Assembly: GCA_019096065.1 (NCBI GenBank)
Contig: JAGUCH010000009.1
Coordinates: 3,730,001-3,794,000, forward strand
Source: Paracyclopina nana
Taxonomy: Eukaryota; Arthropoda; Copepoda; Cyclopoida; Cyclopettidae
Length of the DNA stretch: 64,000 nt
Direction: 5' to 3'
Shown here: piece after piece, positions 38,669 through 50,300 of the stretch
How the letters are laid out: every line of letters starts with the position of its first letter
How positions within the stretch are numbered: position 1 is the first letter of the stretch
Translations under genes and position numbers: made by a program
The notes under the pieces: model-generated
What the model saw: only the letters and a program-made list of their open reading frames with translations
Databases searched by the model: none
What the model was told of the DNA's origin: nothing

Positions 38669-38674
38669 TTTATT
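38669..38674 (-). terminator. Polyadenylation signal of the Prx6 gene
   Basis: AATAAA on the minus strand, 101 bases after the Prx6 stop and 95 bases before the OATP start codon. Cleavage 15-25 bases on would leave some 60-80 bases before OATP coding begins. Confidence 0.6.
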
Positions 38675-38774
38675 TGCTCTCAAAATACATTCAGGGGTCG
38701 CGCGCATATTCACATATATAAAAAGTGCTACAGTTACATAAAAAGGAGAATTATTACTGTAGAGCTAGCAAACA

Positions 38775-39923
38775 TCATTTGCAGCTGCTATCATCGCTAT
38801 CATCACTTTTGTTGAATGAATGCCATGGCTTCATAGTGCTGCCTATGGTCCTCATGTATGGCTTTCCAGAGGGAACAAAATGGGTGACAACTCCATGTCT
38901 AAACATTTTATTGATATCTTCTGGCGTGGCGCTCGTGTCAATCATAGCAGGCTTTGCGGGGTCCCAATCAGCTGGTGTACAGACCTAGAATACAATAATC
39001 TGCTATAGAGTTGATGCTGAACACATCATTTGACTAAGGGCTCAAGGAAGCTGTCATTTTGATTTCTTCACTTATATCTTTGGAGCAAAATGTCCTCTGT
39101 TCTTAAAAGATATCATTGTGGTGGTCACCTTATTATCATGCTGCCAGGTTAATTGGAGGCTGTCAATTGACCGTAAAATCTCTGCCGTGCTTCTGCCCAT
39201 TGACCACGGATGAAAAGACATCATTTTCAAAACTTTGTTTGGATCTATGATAAATAATCCTCGACAGGGGTAGGGAATTCCTGAGAAATTGTCGCGATAA
39301 GTGGGCTCAATTAGGCCATATCTGTGATATGAAACAAAAAATAACTACCACAACCTTCATGGAAAGAATAACGAAGTGTCAAAACTTACTTGTATGCCAC
39401 GTGGCGGTCTTCATCTGCCAACAAAGCTATTGGGAACTCTTTTAAGTTGTAGTGAGACTCGATGTCTTGTGACCAACTTTTTAGAAGAGTGACATTCTCA
39501 CATGAAATGCCAAGAAGCTTGACGTCCCTTTTTATAAATTCCTGTAAAGTATCAAGTAACCTCATTTAGCAATTTGTGAAAACAACGAACTGAAGCTTTG
39601 ACTATACCAGATTATGGGCTCAACATAATCTATTGTTTAAACAAATATCGTTTGTAAGCTGAACCTATGTATCATACTTTGTGTGATCTTGCTAAAGAGC
39701 CCATTTCGGAGGTGCAAATTGGGGTGAATGGGGCTGGATGAGAGAAGAGGAGGCCCCAAGAATTGCCCAGCCATTCGTGAAAGTTGATGGGGCCCTCGGT
39801 GGTTTCAGCATTGAAATTGGGAACTACTTTTCCCATGTGGGCTTCACACCCAGGCATTGAAGGATCCTTTGAGTTCTGGACCTCTTTGGTTTGTGAAAAG
39901 TTGTTATCGTAGATTTTGCTCAT
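38775..39923 (-). CDS. Prdx6: 1-Cys peroxiredoxin (Prx6 type)
   Basis: Thiol peroxidase that reduces hydrogen peroxide and lipid hydroperoxides. Exons: 39923-39678, 39541-39390, 39321-39129, 38984-38775; 266 residues. The peroxidase motif PxxxTxxC is intact (P63, T67, C70, in HPAPFTPIC), preceded by the GxSWG motif shared with the phospholipase A2 site (GNSWG, Ser55; His49 upstream). The conserved active-site Arg is kept (PCRGLFI). The third phospholipase residue, Asp140 in the human enzyme, aligns with Asn (DPNK). The C-terminal dimerisation domain has the usual FVPSGKPYMR-like end, plus a Ser/Asp tail. The first ATG adds 22 residues; the second (39857, MPGCEAH) aligns with the human start and is a real alternative. 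Confidence 0.93.
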
Positions 39924-42339
39924 GTTCTCTCACAATGAAGAAGGTGCTTACTGCCAGAGTTTCTCCGCAACACTGGTAGAGAAGGTGATTTGGCTCCTCA
40001 TTTTTATACCTTGTGAGCTGAAGAGCAGTCGAAAAATAACCATGTAACAATTAATCTATTTTCACATGCCAACTTGGTAATGCATTTATGAAACATGCGT
40101 GCCCTTCATTGCTCTTCGGTAATTTTTAAGCCCTTTGAAAAGGTAATTAGGGCGAATTTCGAGCAGATCGTTCAAATGATGGCTGCTTTTTAAAAATCAA
40201 ATCCGCTGTAATCGCGCTTTGATACATATCACATTTGTTTGAGGTAGGCATTCATTTGATAAACACGAATTACGCCTTCAAAAGTAGATCAAAACCTTAA
40301 CGTAGAGCTCACAGTTCATGACTTGGAGGAAGTTCATTTTTGTTCATTTTTAATTGGGTATTTCAAAAATCGGCTTTCGCAGCATGAAATCTCGTTTTGT
40401 CTCCCTAAAGTTTTGTAAGTAGATATTTTTGGCAAATCATTGAATCAAAAATATCAATCGCATGCAACATTGGTTTGCCTTAACTATTTCGGGTTGTAGG
40501 AAGTATCTGCATATTGTATCACAAAACCTAGGTACGCCGGATGAAGTTAGATAAGCGGTGCGAGCAAATGTTGCCCCGGGTCACTGTTTAGAGGGTGAAT
40601 TCATTTTCAACGCTTCGTTAGGTTGGAGTGAAGGGTTGAACAATAAGATTTTACAAGGTGGCAAAGACGGGTCGTGATGCCATCTTTTGTGCCATATAAC
40701 TGCTTGGATTCAGGTGACCGCGAAACCCCAATGTTTGCTTGCTTTTGTGCCACGTCTTGACACGTTGACAAAGCACTTTGTTCAATTGGATTCTCAGTTT
40801 TTGGGAGAAAAGCAAATCCACTGTTAAATGGCCCAAAATTACCATGACAAAAGACGAGCGAAACCGCTATTGGGATCATTGCAAAAATGCATCTGCTTGG
40901 GTAAACAAACTTCATTGATTCTGGGCTTTGTATGCAACTTGGCCAGGGTAGAACTGAAATTGCATGCATCATCTGCAAGCTGCATGCATAAGCCTAAAAA
41001 ATGATGCCGTGCGTTTCTCCTTGCCATGCTTGGCTTGTTTGGGGGGAAAAAATCCCGCCAAGCCATCATTATGGAATGCTTTTTCAAACAAATAGCTCAG
41101 CTGAAAAAAATCCGTCATAGGAAGCGCGAAGGTTCGTCGACCCAAGCTATGTCGCAGCAGATGCTACGTCAGTCATTTTAGGGGTAATTTGAAACGTCTT
41201 TCCATTTCTGATCATTATCGGCAATTCGAATTCGCCCCGCTAATGGAAAAGAAGATCCATCCACCGTCCACCTTATCTCGTTCCCGCCACCGCATCCAAT
41301 TAGAAGTGGTCCATTGTTGGACCAAAACGGCCTCGCGACCAAGAAAATGGTCCGCGATCAGCTGTCGCAGCTGCTGGGTCGCCAGCATGCCGGTCACTCT
41401 CGCGTCGAAGCCGGACGAACGCGAGTGACGAATGGCACCGTCTCGGATGACAATTTTTCATGGCCAAGTGACAATTGCAGCCGATCTTTTTTCAGCAGCT
41501 ATTTTTGGAGCTGCCACGTTCTCCCTTAACATCTTGTAAGTGGAAAATTGGCCAAGATGCCGCTGGTTTCAGGCGGTGACAAATGCCCCCAATAACGCGC
41601 ATGTTCCGTCGAACGTGATGCTTGACAAGGCCCTTAGCGCGCTAACGAGCACTTTTGGTTGTCATTGAGATGAAAAATAGCGCCAAAATATCCGAAAATG
41701 GCCCCCGCTTAACGGTCATCTCCGCATTAATAAGCCTTGCATTTGAGCGTAAGAAAATATAGAGGGAGCTCATTTCCTGCGTTTCTGAAAATTCCTCCGC
41801 TGATCTTAGGCCTCTGAATGCAGCACCTTTTCCATTTGCTTTCATATAAAAGTTGATGATATTTTAGCATAAAACCAAAACATGAGCAGTCATTTGAAGA
41901 CATTTGCAAAATATTAGTGTTTTCAGAGAATTTTCTTTTTTGCTAAAAGCATAGTTCCAATTGATATTGAGTTCTTGGGTGAATATGCCATGCACAAACA
42001 GACATTTTTTACCAAAAATGTTGTTGATAAAAATACTAATGAGTTTACTTTCATCATTTTCGAAAATACTCCATAGGTCTCAAGAAAAACTCAAAAATCC
42101 TTATTTCCCTTTGCTACGCCGCTGCGTTGATACTAGCTCTATTTTCACAATAGGGGGCGCTATTTACCCTCGACGGCAGGGGCTATAGGTAGGTGCCATG
42201 TTTTGAGCGAGGATGTTGATTTCATCCAGCCTTCACCCTGGGCAGGGGTCAGCGCCCAAAGCCCCCATTTTGCCCGAGACATCGCGGGAAAGTGAAACTG
42301 AATCAGCTGTTGTTGTTGCGAGCTGCGCGCCGGTCAATT
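39924..42339. other. Intergenic region between divergent Prx6 and E2F7/8
   Basis: The AT-rich left part turns CpG-richer from about 41.1 kb onward. Two opposite open frames (42233-42751 minus, 42447-42869 plus) overlap each other in high-GC DNA and resemble no protein I know; I take them as chance. A TTTGGCGC octamer lies on the minus strand at 41680-41687. Confidence 0.5.
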
Positions 42340-43243
42340 TTTGGCGCGGGGTCATTTCCCTCCTTTTATGATCGCTGCGGGAGTCGAGCCGATCCATTAA
42401 AAATGATCCAATCCGTATACTAGCCATGGGAAAGTGAAAAGGGCGTTTGACGGACGTTGAGCCCCACTGTGGCCGAGGAAGATGCGTCTCAAAAGTGAAA
42501 GGGGTCACGGGCCGGTGGGGTGGGGTGGCAAAATACAAAAATCGGGGCGTTTTTAGCCAAAATAGCTCTCGCTCGCTGCGGACGCCATCCTCGTTTCCCG
42601 CCTCATTCCGAGCTTCTTGGACGGCATTTTTTTGTTTCGCCGGCTTGGATGTTTTCCAGGATCGTCCGCGGGTCAAAGTCCTTTTCAGTAGGAGATTTTC
42701 CCCGAATTCTAAAGGCATGCACTTGCCTCGCCATCGGCTATTTTGGCGCAATTTCTCGGCGACTGCAGCGTTTCAACGTTCCAGAGAGGCCAGCGTGAAA
42801 AGCACTTTTTTAAGCCCAGCATTCAAGATGGCGTCTTTTTCATTTATTTCTCAAATGATTACCATATAAGAGTTCAAGCTAAGTAATCCGTTCCGAGCTT
42901 TTTTCCCCGTAATGCCTATCCCTCGAAAAAGGTCTAACGAGCCTTATGAAACGCAAAGTTAACGAGTTGGCGTTACAAAACGCGACAAGTCCCATCCGTT
43001 CGCTTATTTAAGTTATAAATATGAACGTAAAGTGCGTTGTCATTTTTACTGTAGCTTTTTTGGGCAACGTGCGATGTTGCCAAGCCAAGCGCGGTTGTCC
43101 TTGCCGGTCCTGCACCAAATAGTGGGACCGGGATTTGGCGCCGACTTTTCAAGTGTTTGGCGCGCTGCTCCATGTCGAAGCTGCAAGCAAGCCGCGCGCC
43201 AAAATTCCGGTCCCGAACGAACGAGTCGCGAGGCCGCGCCAAA
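42340..43243 (+). promoter_or_regulatory. E2F7/8 promoter region with E2F-type sites
   Basis: The octamer TTTGGCGC, a canonical E2F-binding half-palindrome, occurs at 42340-42347 and 42742-42749. It then occurs four times within 110 bases: 43134-43141 and 43156-43163 on the plus strand, 43196-43203 and 43236-43243 on the minus strand. Two more lie in the following intron at 43952-43959 and 44090-44097. The tight group sits in the putative first exon, suggesting control by E2F proteins, including possible autoregulation as known for vertebrate E2F7/8. The sites are seen; their use is inferred. Confidence 0.6.
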
Positions 43244-43322
43244 TCGAAAGGAAAAGCACCTGCCAACGCACGCAGCTCAAAAACATTAATACGATCCAGA
43301 ACGCCAAACCGTCAACATCGAG
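43123..43322 (+). other. Putative first exon of E2F7/8 (untranslated or non-AUG coding)
   Basis: A CpG-rich segment ends in a consensus donor (ATCGAG/GTAAGC at 43322). Joined to the acceptor at 44669 it keeps an open frame, in phase with the E2F protein, for about 82 codons back to a TAG at 43120. There is no in-frame ATG before 44716, so I treat it as 5' untranslated sequence. The true upstream boundary is unknown. Confidence 0.4.
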
Positions 43323-44669
43323 GTAAGCCTTAAACATTCGAGGATAAGAACGTTTCAAGCTTAGAGCCGTTTGGACGTCCAAGGCTTTGGCAATGATTGC
43401 GCGTCACTTTTTTTTTTTGAAAAAAAACTGGTATGTTCAATAATAACGGACTGTTCAGCCTAAACAAACTTATTTTTCATTTGTTCATTTGCATTATGCT
43501 CAAGAGCATTCAGCTTTAGCTGAAAACAGAAAAATAGCAATTTTTAAATCTTAATGGAAAAAAACCTGAACTTACTAGATGCATTATGTAATCAATTGGA
43601 CTTGATGAAATATTGCCATTTTGCTACTTTAAGGCTAAAAAAAACAGCTTGTCCATGTTAGAGCATTTTTTTGAAAAAGTAATTTAACTTCTGATGCTCA
43701 GAGCTTTGGACTCTTAGTTAGTAAGAGATGCTGAAAAGTCGCAGTTTCGCGCAATTTCGCCGCAAAACTCGAAAATATTTTGAGATAAGCTCCATCCTGG
43801 GTGGATTAGTTTAATCCGAAGAAGCATATGCAAGGTGCGTTCACTTGAGAGAGTAATTTTGAGTAGACGAGCGGGTGCCCCAATCGACTCGCACCTATTT
43901 ACTCTAGGAGTCAGGTTGCGCGCCAACAACCCCAAAATTGTGTTGTGGTTTTTTGGCGCAATCCGGGATATCATTGACCCATGCGTGGTTGTTGTGTACC
44001 CAAGTGCTCGGCAAGGACTCCCGTATGGGCATCTTATCTCCCTCTCTTCAACCTGTTTCTTCCAGCTACAGCCCAAAAAAGCGTTGGCTTTTGGCGCAAT
44101 GCATGGCATTGTGGTGGCTTGTTGGAGGCGCGAAAAACGGCTATAAGGATGAGCTAGGATACGCATTATACCTATCAAGCCTAAAGGTGGACTGCAGCAG
44201 CCGCAACACACGCCGCGGGGGGCCAAGGCTTTTTTTTTAGGCTAGCTGACTGCCCTCGCCACTCATTGCTTTTGAAGGCGGGAAAAGGCTTAATTAATAG
44301 ATTTTTCATATGCTAGAAAAAGACTTCGTGAAAAATAAGGGGTAATTAAGAAGGAGAGGCCATAAAACTTGAGTTGTACCCTTGAGGAGTTGGGCTAGTT
44401 TTTTGGTGGTAACCGACCCTAAAAAGCTTATTTTTTTTATCACCATGGGCGGCCGCCCCAATCACAAATGCTGATCTATTATTTTTGGTATTTCGGGCAT
44501 CGTTATGACGAATGGGGTTCATTTTCATGGCCGAAGCATTATTTGAGGCGGCATTTTTTTGATGGTCCGTTTGATTGGATGATGCCCTGATGCATTAAAA
44601 TATTTAAATAAAATAAATGTGGTCACCTTTTTGTAAGTTTTTTTTTTTATAATTTTTGAATAATTGCAG
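43323..44669. other. First intron of E2F7/8
   Basis: Bounded by the donor at 43323 and the TTGCAG acceptor at 44669. It contains two TTTGGCGC sites and no recognisable coding segment; the 170-codon minus-strand frame at 43714-44226 has no known domain. Confidence 0.45.
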
Positions 44670-44715
44670 CGTTGATGCCCTGCTGGCCGTGGAACCATTG
44701 CTGATCAGATCAACA

Positions 44716-46609
44716 ATGGATTCAGCAATCCGTGCAATGATGGACTCGCCCAAGACGAATCGGAGGCCGTTCGGCGAAATCACCAACAACAGCCTCAACG
44801 TGAAAAAGGATCAAACTCCGATCAAGGAGGAGCAGCCTTCGCCCCGAGAGGACGAGGCATTGACACCCTTGGCCAACCTCAAAATGCTCATCAGGGTGGC
44901 CTCGGAAACGGAGGCTCCTCCGCCCAAAAGGGAGCTGTTCCGCGAGGACGAAGACCACGATTACCATTCCACCATTTTGCCCGCGAGTGGCCTAACCAAT
45001 ACCCTATGCAGCTTATCGATGATGCAGGAAAACGTGACGCCCTCACCCTCGAGCTCGTCCTCGTTTGGACCCCCGAAAATAAGTCGCAAGCAAAAGTCCC
45101 TCGGGTTGCTGTGCGAGAAATTCATGTCCCGGTTCCCCGAGTCGGTGCCCGAGGGGGAAAAGTGCGAGATCCCTCTGGACGATTTAGCCAAGCAAATGTC
45201 AACGGAACGTAGAAGAATTTACGACATTGTCAACGTTCTTGAGGCTGTGCAGATGATGACCAAGGTAAATTACGCCTGCTGGTGATTTAATGAGCTCGAT
45301 AATGATCACTTACATATTTGCTTTTGTGCAGGTGGGCAAAAACTTGTATCAGTGGCATGGAGTCGCTCATCGCATCCCTACCTTGGCATGGTTACGTCAA
45401 TTGGCACTCAAGCTCAAAATGCTTGAGCGCTACAATGAAGTCAAAGTTCTGGAGGAGACTTCGGAGAACTTTTATGGCAGCTCATCGTCTTGTGACTTTT
45501 TGTCGCCAGGTGGCAGCTGTGGGACGCCAAATGGAATCAGCCCATTTTCGCCCTCTTTGTCGCCCCCAACTTCATGCAGTTCAGGTGGGCCAAGTCCAAG
45601 CCCAATCGAGAGAAAAACCTCCTTGGGAGTGGCGTGCCAAAAGTTCCTAATGCTATTCCTAATTGCCCCAGAGGTATGATGGCTCTCATCTAAACTGTTA
45701 TGAAAGAACCTTTCTAGCTCATTTATATTTTTTCATAATGTAGAAAAACGCAAAAATCAACCTGGATTTTGCGGCTCGAGTCATCCATGGAGTCACTTTG
45801 CCAGACGCGGTCATGAAGACCAGAATTCGAAGGCTGTATGATATTGCAAATATCCTGCAAAGTCTCCAGCTCATTCAAAAAGTCCAAATCACTGAAGCCA
45901 ATGGGGTGAAAAAGCCAGCTTTTCAGTACATTGGTCCCAATGTTGAACGCATGGGTAATTTAAAATTCATGTTCATGATTATCATATACTGATTAAGTCA
46001 TTTTTTGTTTTAGATGATCTCTCAAAAGATGCCATAAGTGCCTTGCCATCAACTCGTCAACGCAACTCATTGTTCGCGGTGGGCAAGAATCTTCTGGATA
46101 TTCCGGATGAGGAGGAGCAAGAAATGAGTCCCCAACCACATATCATTCGCTCCACGAGCTCGTCTGAACTGGTTAAACCACTGAAGAAACGCTTGATCAC
46201 TGGCATCCACTTTGACACCTCAGACAACGTCACAATGAATTTGAAGCGTCCGGCTCCAACTTCTTTGCTGGATCTGAGCCAAGCTTGTGAAGCTGAGAGG
46301 CAAAAGATTCGCTGCGGCCGTCAAGGAATCCTGCAAAGTCCGCGGTCAAGCTCTGGATCTTCACTGATCAGAATCAGTCCTCAGAATGGCTTTCGAAGAT
46401 CTCACATCATTTCTCCACTGAGCTCAAGCAATATGAATTCGTCGGCTGTGACACTGCTGAGGAAGCCTTTGTCCCCACTGACCACCAGCCTGATCCGGAA
46501 GCAGCCTGTTCAAGCTGGAGGCAACTTTGGAGGCAGAACGGTCATTGTGATGCCTTCAGCCATGGATTTGTCCAAAAGATCCACCACCCACCAATCCTCA
46601 TTTATGTAA
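44716..46609 (+). CDS. E2f7/8: Atypical E2F transcription factor, E2F7/8 type
   Basis: Nuclear repressor of S-phase genes that binds DNA without a DP partner. Coding exons: 44716-45264, 45332-45673, 45744-45954, 46014-46609; 565 residues. It carries two winged-helix DNA-binding domains, the diagnostic E2F7/8 feature: the first at about 125-210 (KQKSLGLLCEKF ... RRRIYDIVNVLEA, split by an intron), the second at about 278-350 (SLGVACQKF ... RIRRLYDIANIL, ending PAFQYIGP). The N-terminal conserved motif TPLANLKMLI lies near residue 50. No DP-dimerisation, marked-box or Rb-binding region follows, as expected. The rest is Ser/Pro-rich. The ATG at 44716 is the first in frame after the acceptor at 44669. 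The gene converges on NELL. Confidence 0.93.
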
Positions 46610-47368
46610 TTTTTAAGCTATATATTCCATAAGGCCTGCAATCATTGTTTTTTTAAGAAAATGCCCGAGGACTCTTTCATTTAAAAACCGAGTGGAATCA
46701 ATTTTTTAGTCGAAGAACCATCAATTTTAAAATCATCCAAAAGATTTTTCCAAGAATCTTGTGCAATTAATATTTTTTTAATTAGTCTGTGTAAAAATCT
46801 TGTTACATAATAACCCCACACTACTACGCTTATACATTTTTTGAACACATTTTTTGACGTTTTTAAAAACAACGTCTGGCATCTCTTAATATCAGCGTGA
46901 ACTTTTTGGCATTCTTTGTAGATCTGTACCAATATATTATTAATCAAATTGTGAAATATACGCTCGATTGAAGACTATTCATGATAATTGTATATTGTGT
47001 GTATTTTAGTTAAGCTTGTTAGTTCGTATCATACACAATGGGATTAGTTTTCATAAGATGCTTCGACAGGCGTTCTTGCTATTAATCCACTTATGCATGT
47101 ATTTTAGCTGAAAGCGAAGAAGAAAAGGCGCGATATGTTTTATTTCGGCGGGTGGTGGGTAATTCAGAGACTAGAATTATAACTAGGAAAGTCATAGAAG
47201 AAGTACAATTTTTTCGATTGAGTAACAGTAATAATTACGAGATCTAAATACTGACTTGGTCACGTGACATAAATAAGTATTTTCAAGAAATGACCATCAC
47301 ATGCCATTGTTTAACAACTTCTCAATTCTGACAGTTCAAAGGCTCTGCTTTTTTCAGTATATCATAAC
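46610..47368. other. Convergent 3' region of E2F7/8 and NELL
   Basis: This 760-base AT-rich stretch lies between the two stop codons and must hold both 3' untranslated regions. I find no unambiguous AATAAA for either gene; an AT-rich block near 46930-46990 could serve E2F7/8. No gene is seen. Confidence 0.5.
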
Positions 47369-50300
47369 TCAATTTTCTTCTTGGTCGTCATTAAGGGAAG
47401 ACATATTGTCCAAGTCCTGGATGCATGAAGAGCTAATAGCGCAAAATACAAGGCCATCCTGAAAAAGTATTAGCAAAATATTAGCAATGGCAGTTGTTGC
47501 AATTTATGCTTTATTTATGGTGCAAGGCTCGCCAAGATATTTTAAGGCCAAAAAGTGCATTTTGCAGCAGTAACTGATTTTCATAAGCAAACAGAACAAT
47601 GACCAAACAGCACAACTTTACAAGGAATCATTTCAGAAATAGTTCAACAAAATATGCAGATCTGTTTTGAGGATCTTTGTCTGCACACCAAAGTGCAGGA
47701 AGAAGCACCTGTTTTTTCTAAAATGCGGAAAGAATTGCAGCCACATTTTTAAAGAGTTGTTTTAGCGTGGAATTTGAGAGTGCGGAAACTAAAAATTACC
47801 AGTAGAAAGCAAAGGAGGATTTTTTGCATGCAGCACCTCTTGCAAAAGAGTTAGCAAGAAATGCATGCGCTGCAGCAGCTCTGCTCACCCTCGAATCACA
47901 AATTGGAACCTGAAATGAGACTAAGCTAGATAGAGGAGAGGACATGACACACAAACTGTACTGAACGACTTTGGTACAAGCTGATACTAAGCTTTCCTCT
48001 TGCCTAAAATGTATCTATATAGTACTATGCTACGTATTCTTTTTGAAAGTTTGTTTTTGCTAGTCTCCAAATTACTTGAGGAAATTTTTTTTATAAATCT
48101 ATACTTTCTATTACTATACATTGCATGGCCTACATTGCCAGATGTATATATAATCAAGCGAATGTTATGACAAATACAATTACTGCAAGTATCTATACAA
48201 AGATTTCTGGCTAAACAATGCATATTCTATAATTTACCCGGCAGTTGCATGAGGAGCAATTCCGTCCAGTTGGGTCTGGTAAGATCCATGATTGGCCACT
48301 ACGATATTCCCTACCAAAATGGAGGCAAGATGAGGAATTGCACAAAAGTCCTCCACTATTGTCCTCCTCCTCCTCCTCGATTAAGCAACTTGGACAACAA
48401 TGGCCAGGCCTCAGAATGGGATGGCTACAAAAAGTGGGTGGACACTCCATGGGCCAACAGTCAATTTCACCATTCTACGAGAGAGAAAAGTAGGAAAGGC
48501 CTCAAAGTTTGATTAGGTGTAAAGCAGTATTACCATGCATTCACATTCTTGGCACTGGGACAACCATTTTTGACCGTGGTTGTACTCATCTTGGCCTTGG
48601 CTGAGGCATTTCGAGAATGGCTCATTTCCCTCACTGTTTGAGCATTGAGGACAGCATTTGAGATTATTAGCAGAATTTGTTGAGCAATTTTGACACGAAG
48701 TCGGCTGACAAGACACAACTCCGTTCTGGCACTTGCAATTATTGCACTCATCCACCCACTGTGACCCATCCGGATGACTCACGCCATCCACGAGACATTC
48801 TATGAAGAAGTTGGGCTCAATTTTAGCTAATTTTCGAGATTGCATAATTACCAGTTGAGCAAGTCGCATCTGAATTCGCCCCACAGTAGCATTGGAAGCT
48901 ACCAGCTGTGTTCCAGCATTGTGCTGAGCTATGACAAGTGTGAGTGCCCATTTCGCACTCATTCTCATCAATGCAAATGGTGGCGCCATCTAGTGACGGA
49001 TCTTGATATGCCCGAAATCCAGGATTGCATTGGCAGTAGTGCCTAGTAGTTAAAATATCAAAGCATGCGTAATGATCATTTTAGAGAAAAACTAATTTAC
49101 CATCCTGGCTTGTTGACACAGGTCGAGTCTTGAGAGCATTTGTGCACAGTTGGCCCCATTGAACATTCATCAATGTCAAACTGACATCGAGGTCCTTCAA
49201 ATCCGGAGGGACACGTGCACTGATCAGGGCCGGAACACTGGCCTCCGTTTTCACAGCCAGCCTCACAAATGGCTGGAAAAAGAAAATTACCATCAAGGTA
49301 AATCACAAATTGGGATTTCAACTCTTACGAGAGCATGTAGTAGATCCGTCTCCGGAGTATCCAGGGTTGCAACTGCATTGGTGCTTTCCTGGGCCGAGAA
49401 ATTGGCATGTGGCATTGGCATGACAGCGACTAGAATTGAGGCAATTGTTGATGGCTGAACAGGTTAATCGACTAGGTTCAGCCGGATTTGAGTGGTAGCC
49501 TTCCTCGCATTCACCTGCAAAATAAGCTTACAAAACTCTGCTCCCCCTTGCAATTGCAATCGAAAAACTTACATTTGTAAGAGCCAAGAGTGTTGACACA
49601 AATCGAATTGGGTTGAGTGCAAAAGTGTCCATGATTGGTCGATCCGTCTCCGAGCTCTTCACACTCGTCGTGATCTACAAAAATAGTGAATCCGGATTCA
49701 CAAAAAAACTGCCAATCACACAGTATTTGTCTGATCCAATACCTTCACACAGCTTTCCGTCTCCCTTGAAGCCAGGCTTGCAATGGCAGGTGTAATTTTG
49801 CAGTCCATTGACACAAGTGGCCAACTCCGGATGGCAGTCGTGGCCTCTGGAGCAAAAGTCGTGCTTGCACGTTTTGCAGCATTGTCCTTCCTCCAGGATT
49901 TGCTCACTTTCAGGACACGTTAAAAGTGGGCAGTGCACTGCGGGGTTTTTACGAGAGCAGTTCAAGTGTCCGTTGTCACATTGGCACGTGACACATCTCC
50001 TCGGCTGAATAGTCTCCCCATGGAGGAAAACGGAGCCGCTGATTTGATCACGACACTCAGCTATAAATTTGTTGTATCAGTATATATACTGTTACGTAGT
50101 TTTTTATGCCATTATTTTTGTTACCTTTGCAACTGGGACAGCAAATGCCACGGCTCGGATCTGGCGGGTTTGGATCGGTGCAATTCAAAGTGGGACAAGT
50201 CGGTGGTCGGCAAGTCACGACACCACGCTATGATAAAAAAAAAGAATTCTTATAATGCCAGCTTTGCTGTTTTTCTTCAGTGCAGCAAAGCTTCAGCCAT

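Noticed and set aside
42233-42869. Opposed long open frames (172 and 140 codons)
   Set aside because: They overlap in CpG-rich DNA where stops are scarce; neither shows a domain or splice logic.
43714-44226. 170-codon minus-strand frame inside the E2F7/8 first intron
   Set aside because: No known domain, cysteine and proline rich by composition only; treated as intronic chance ORF.
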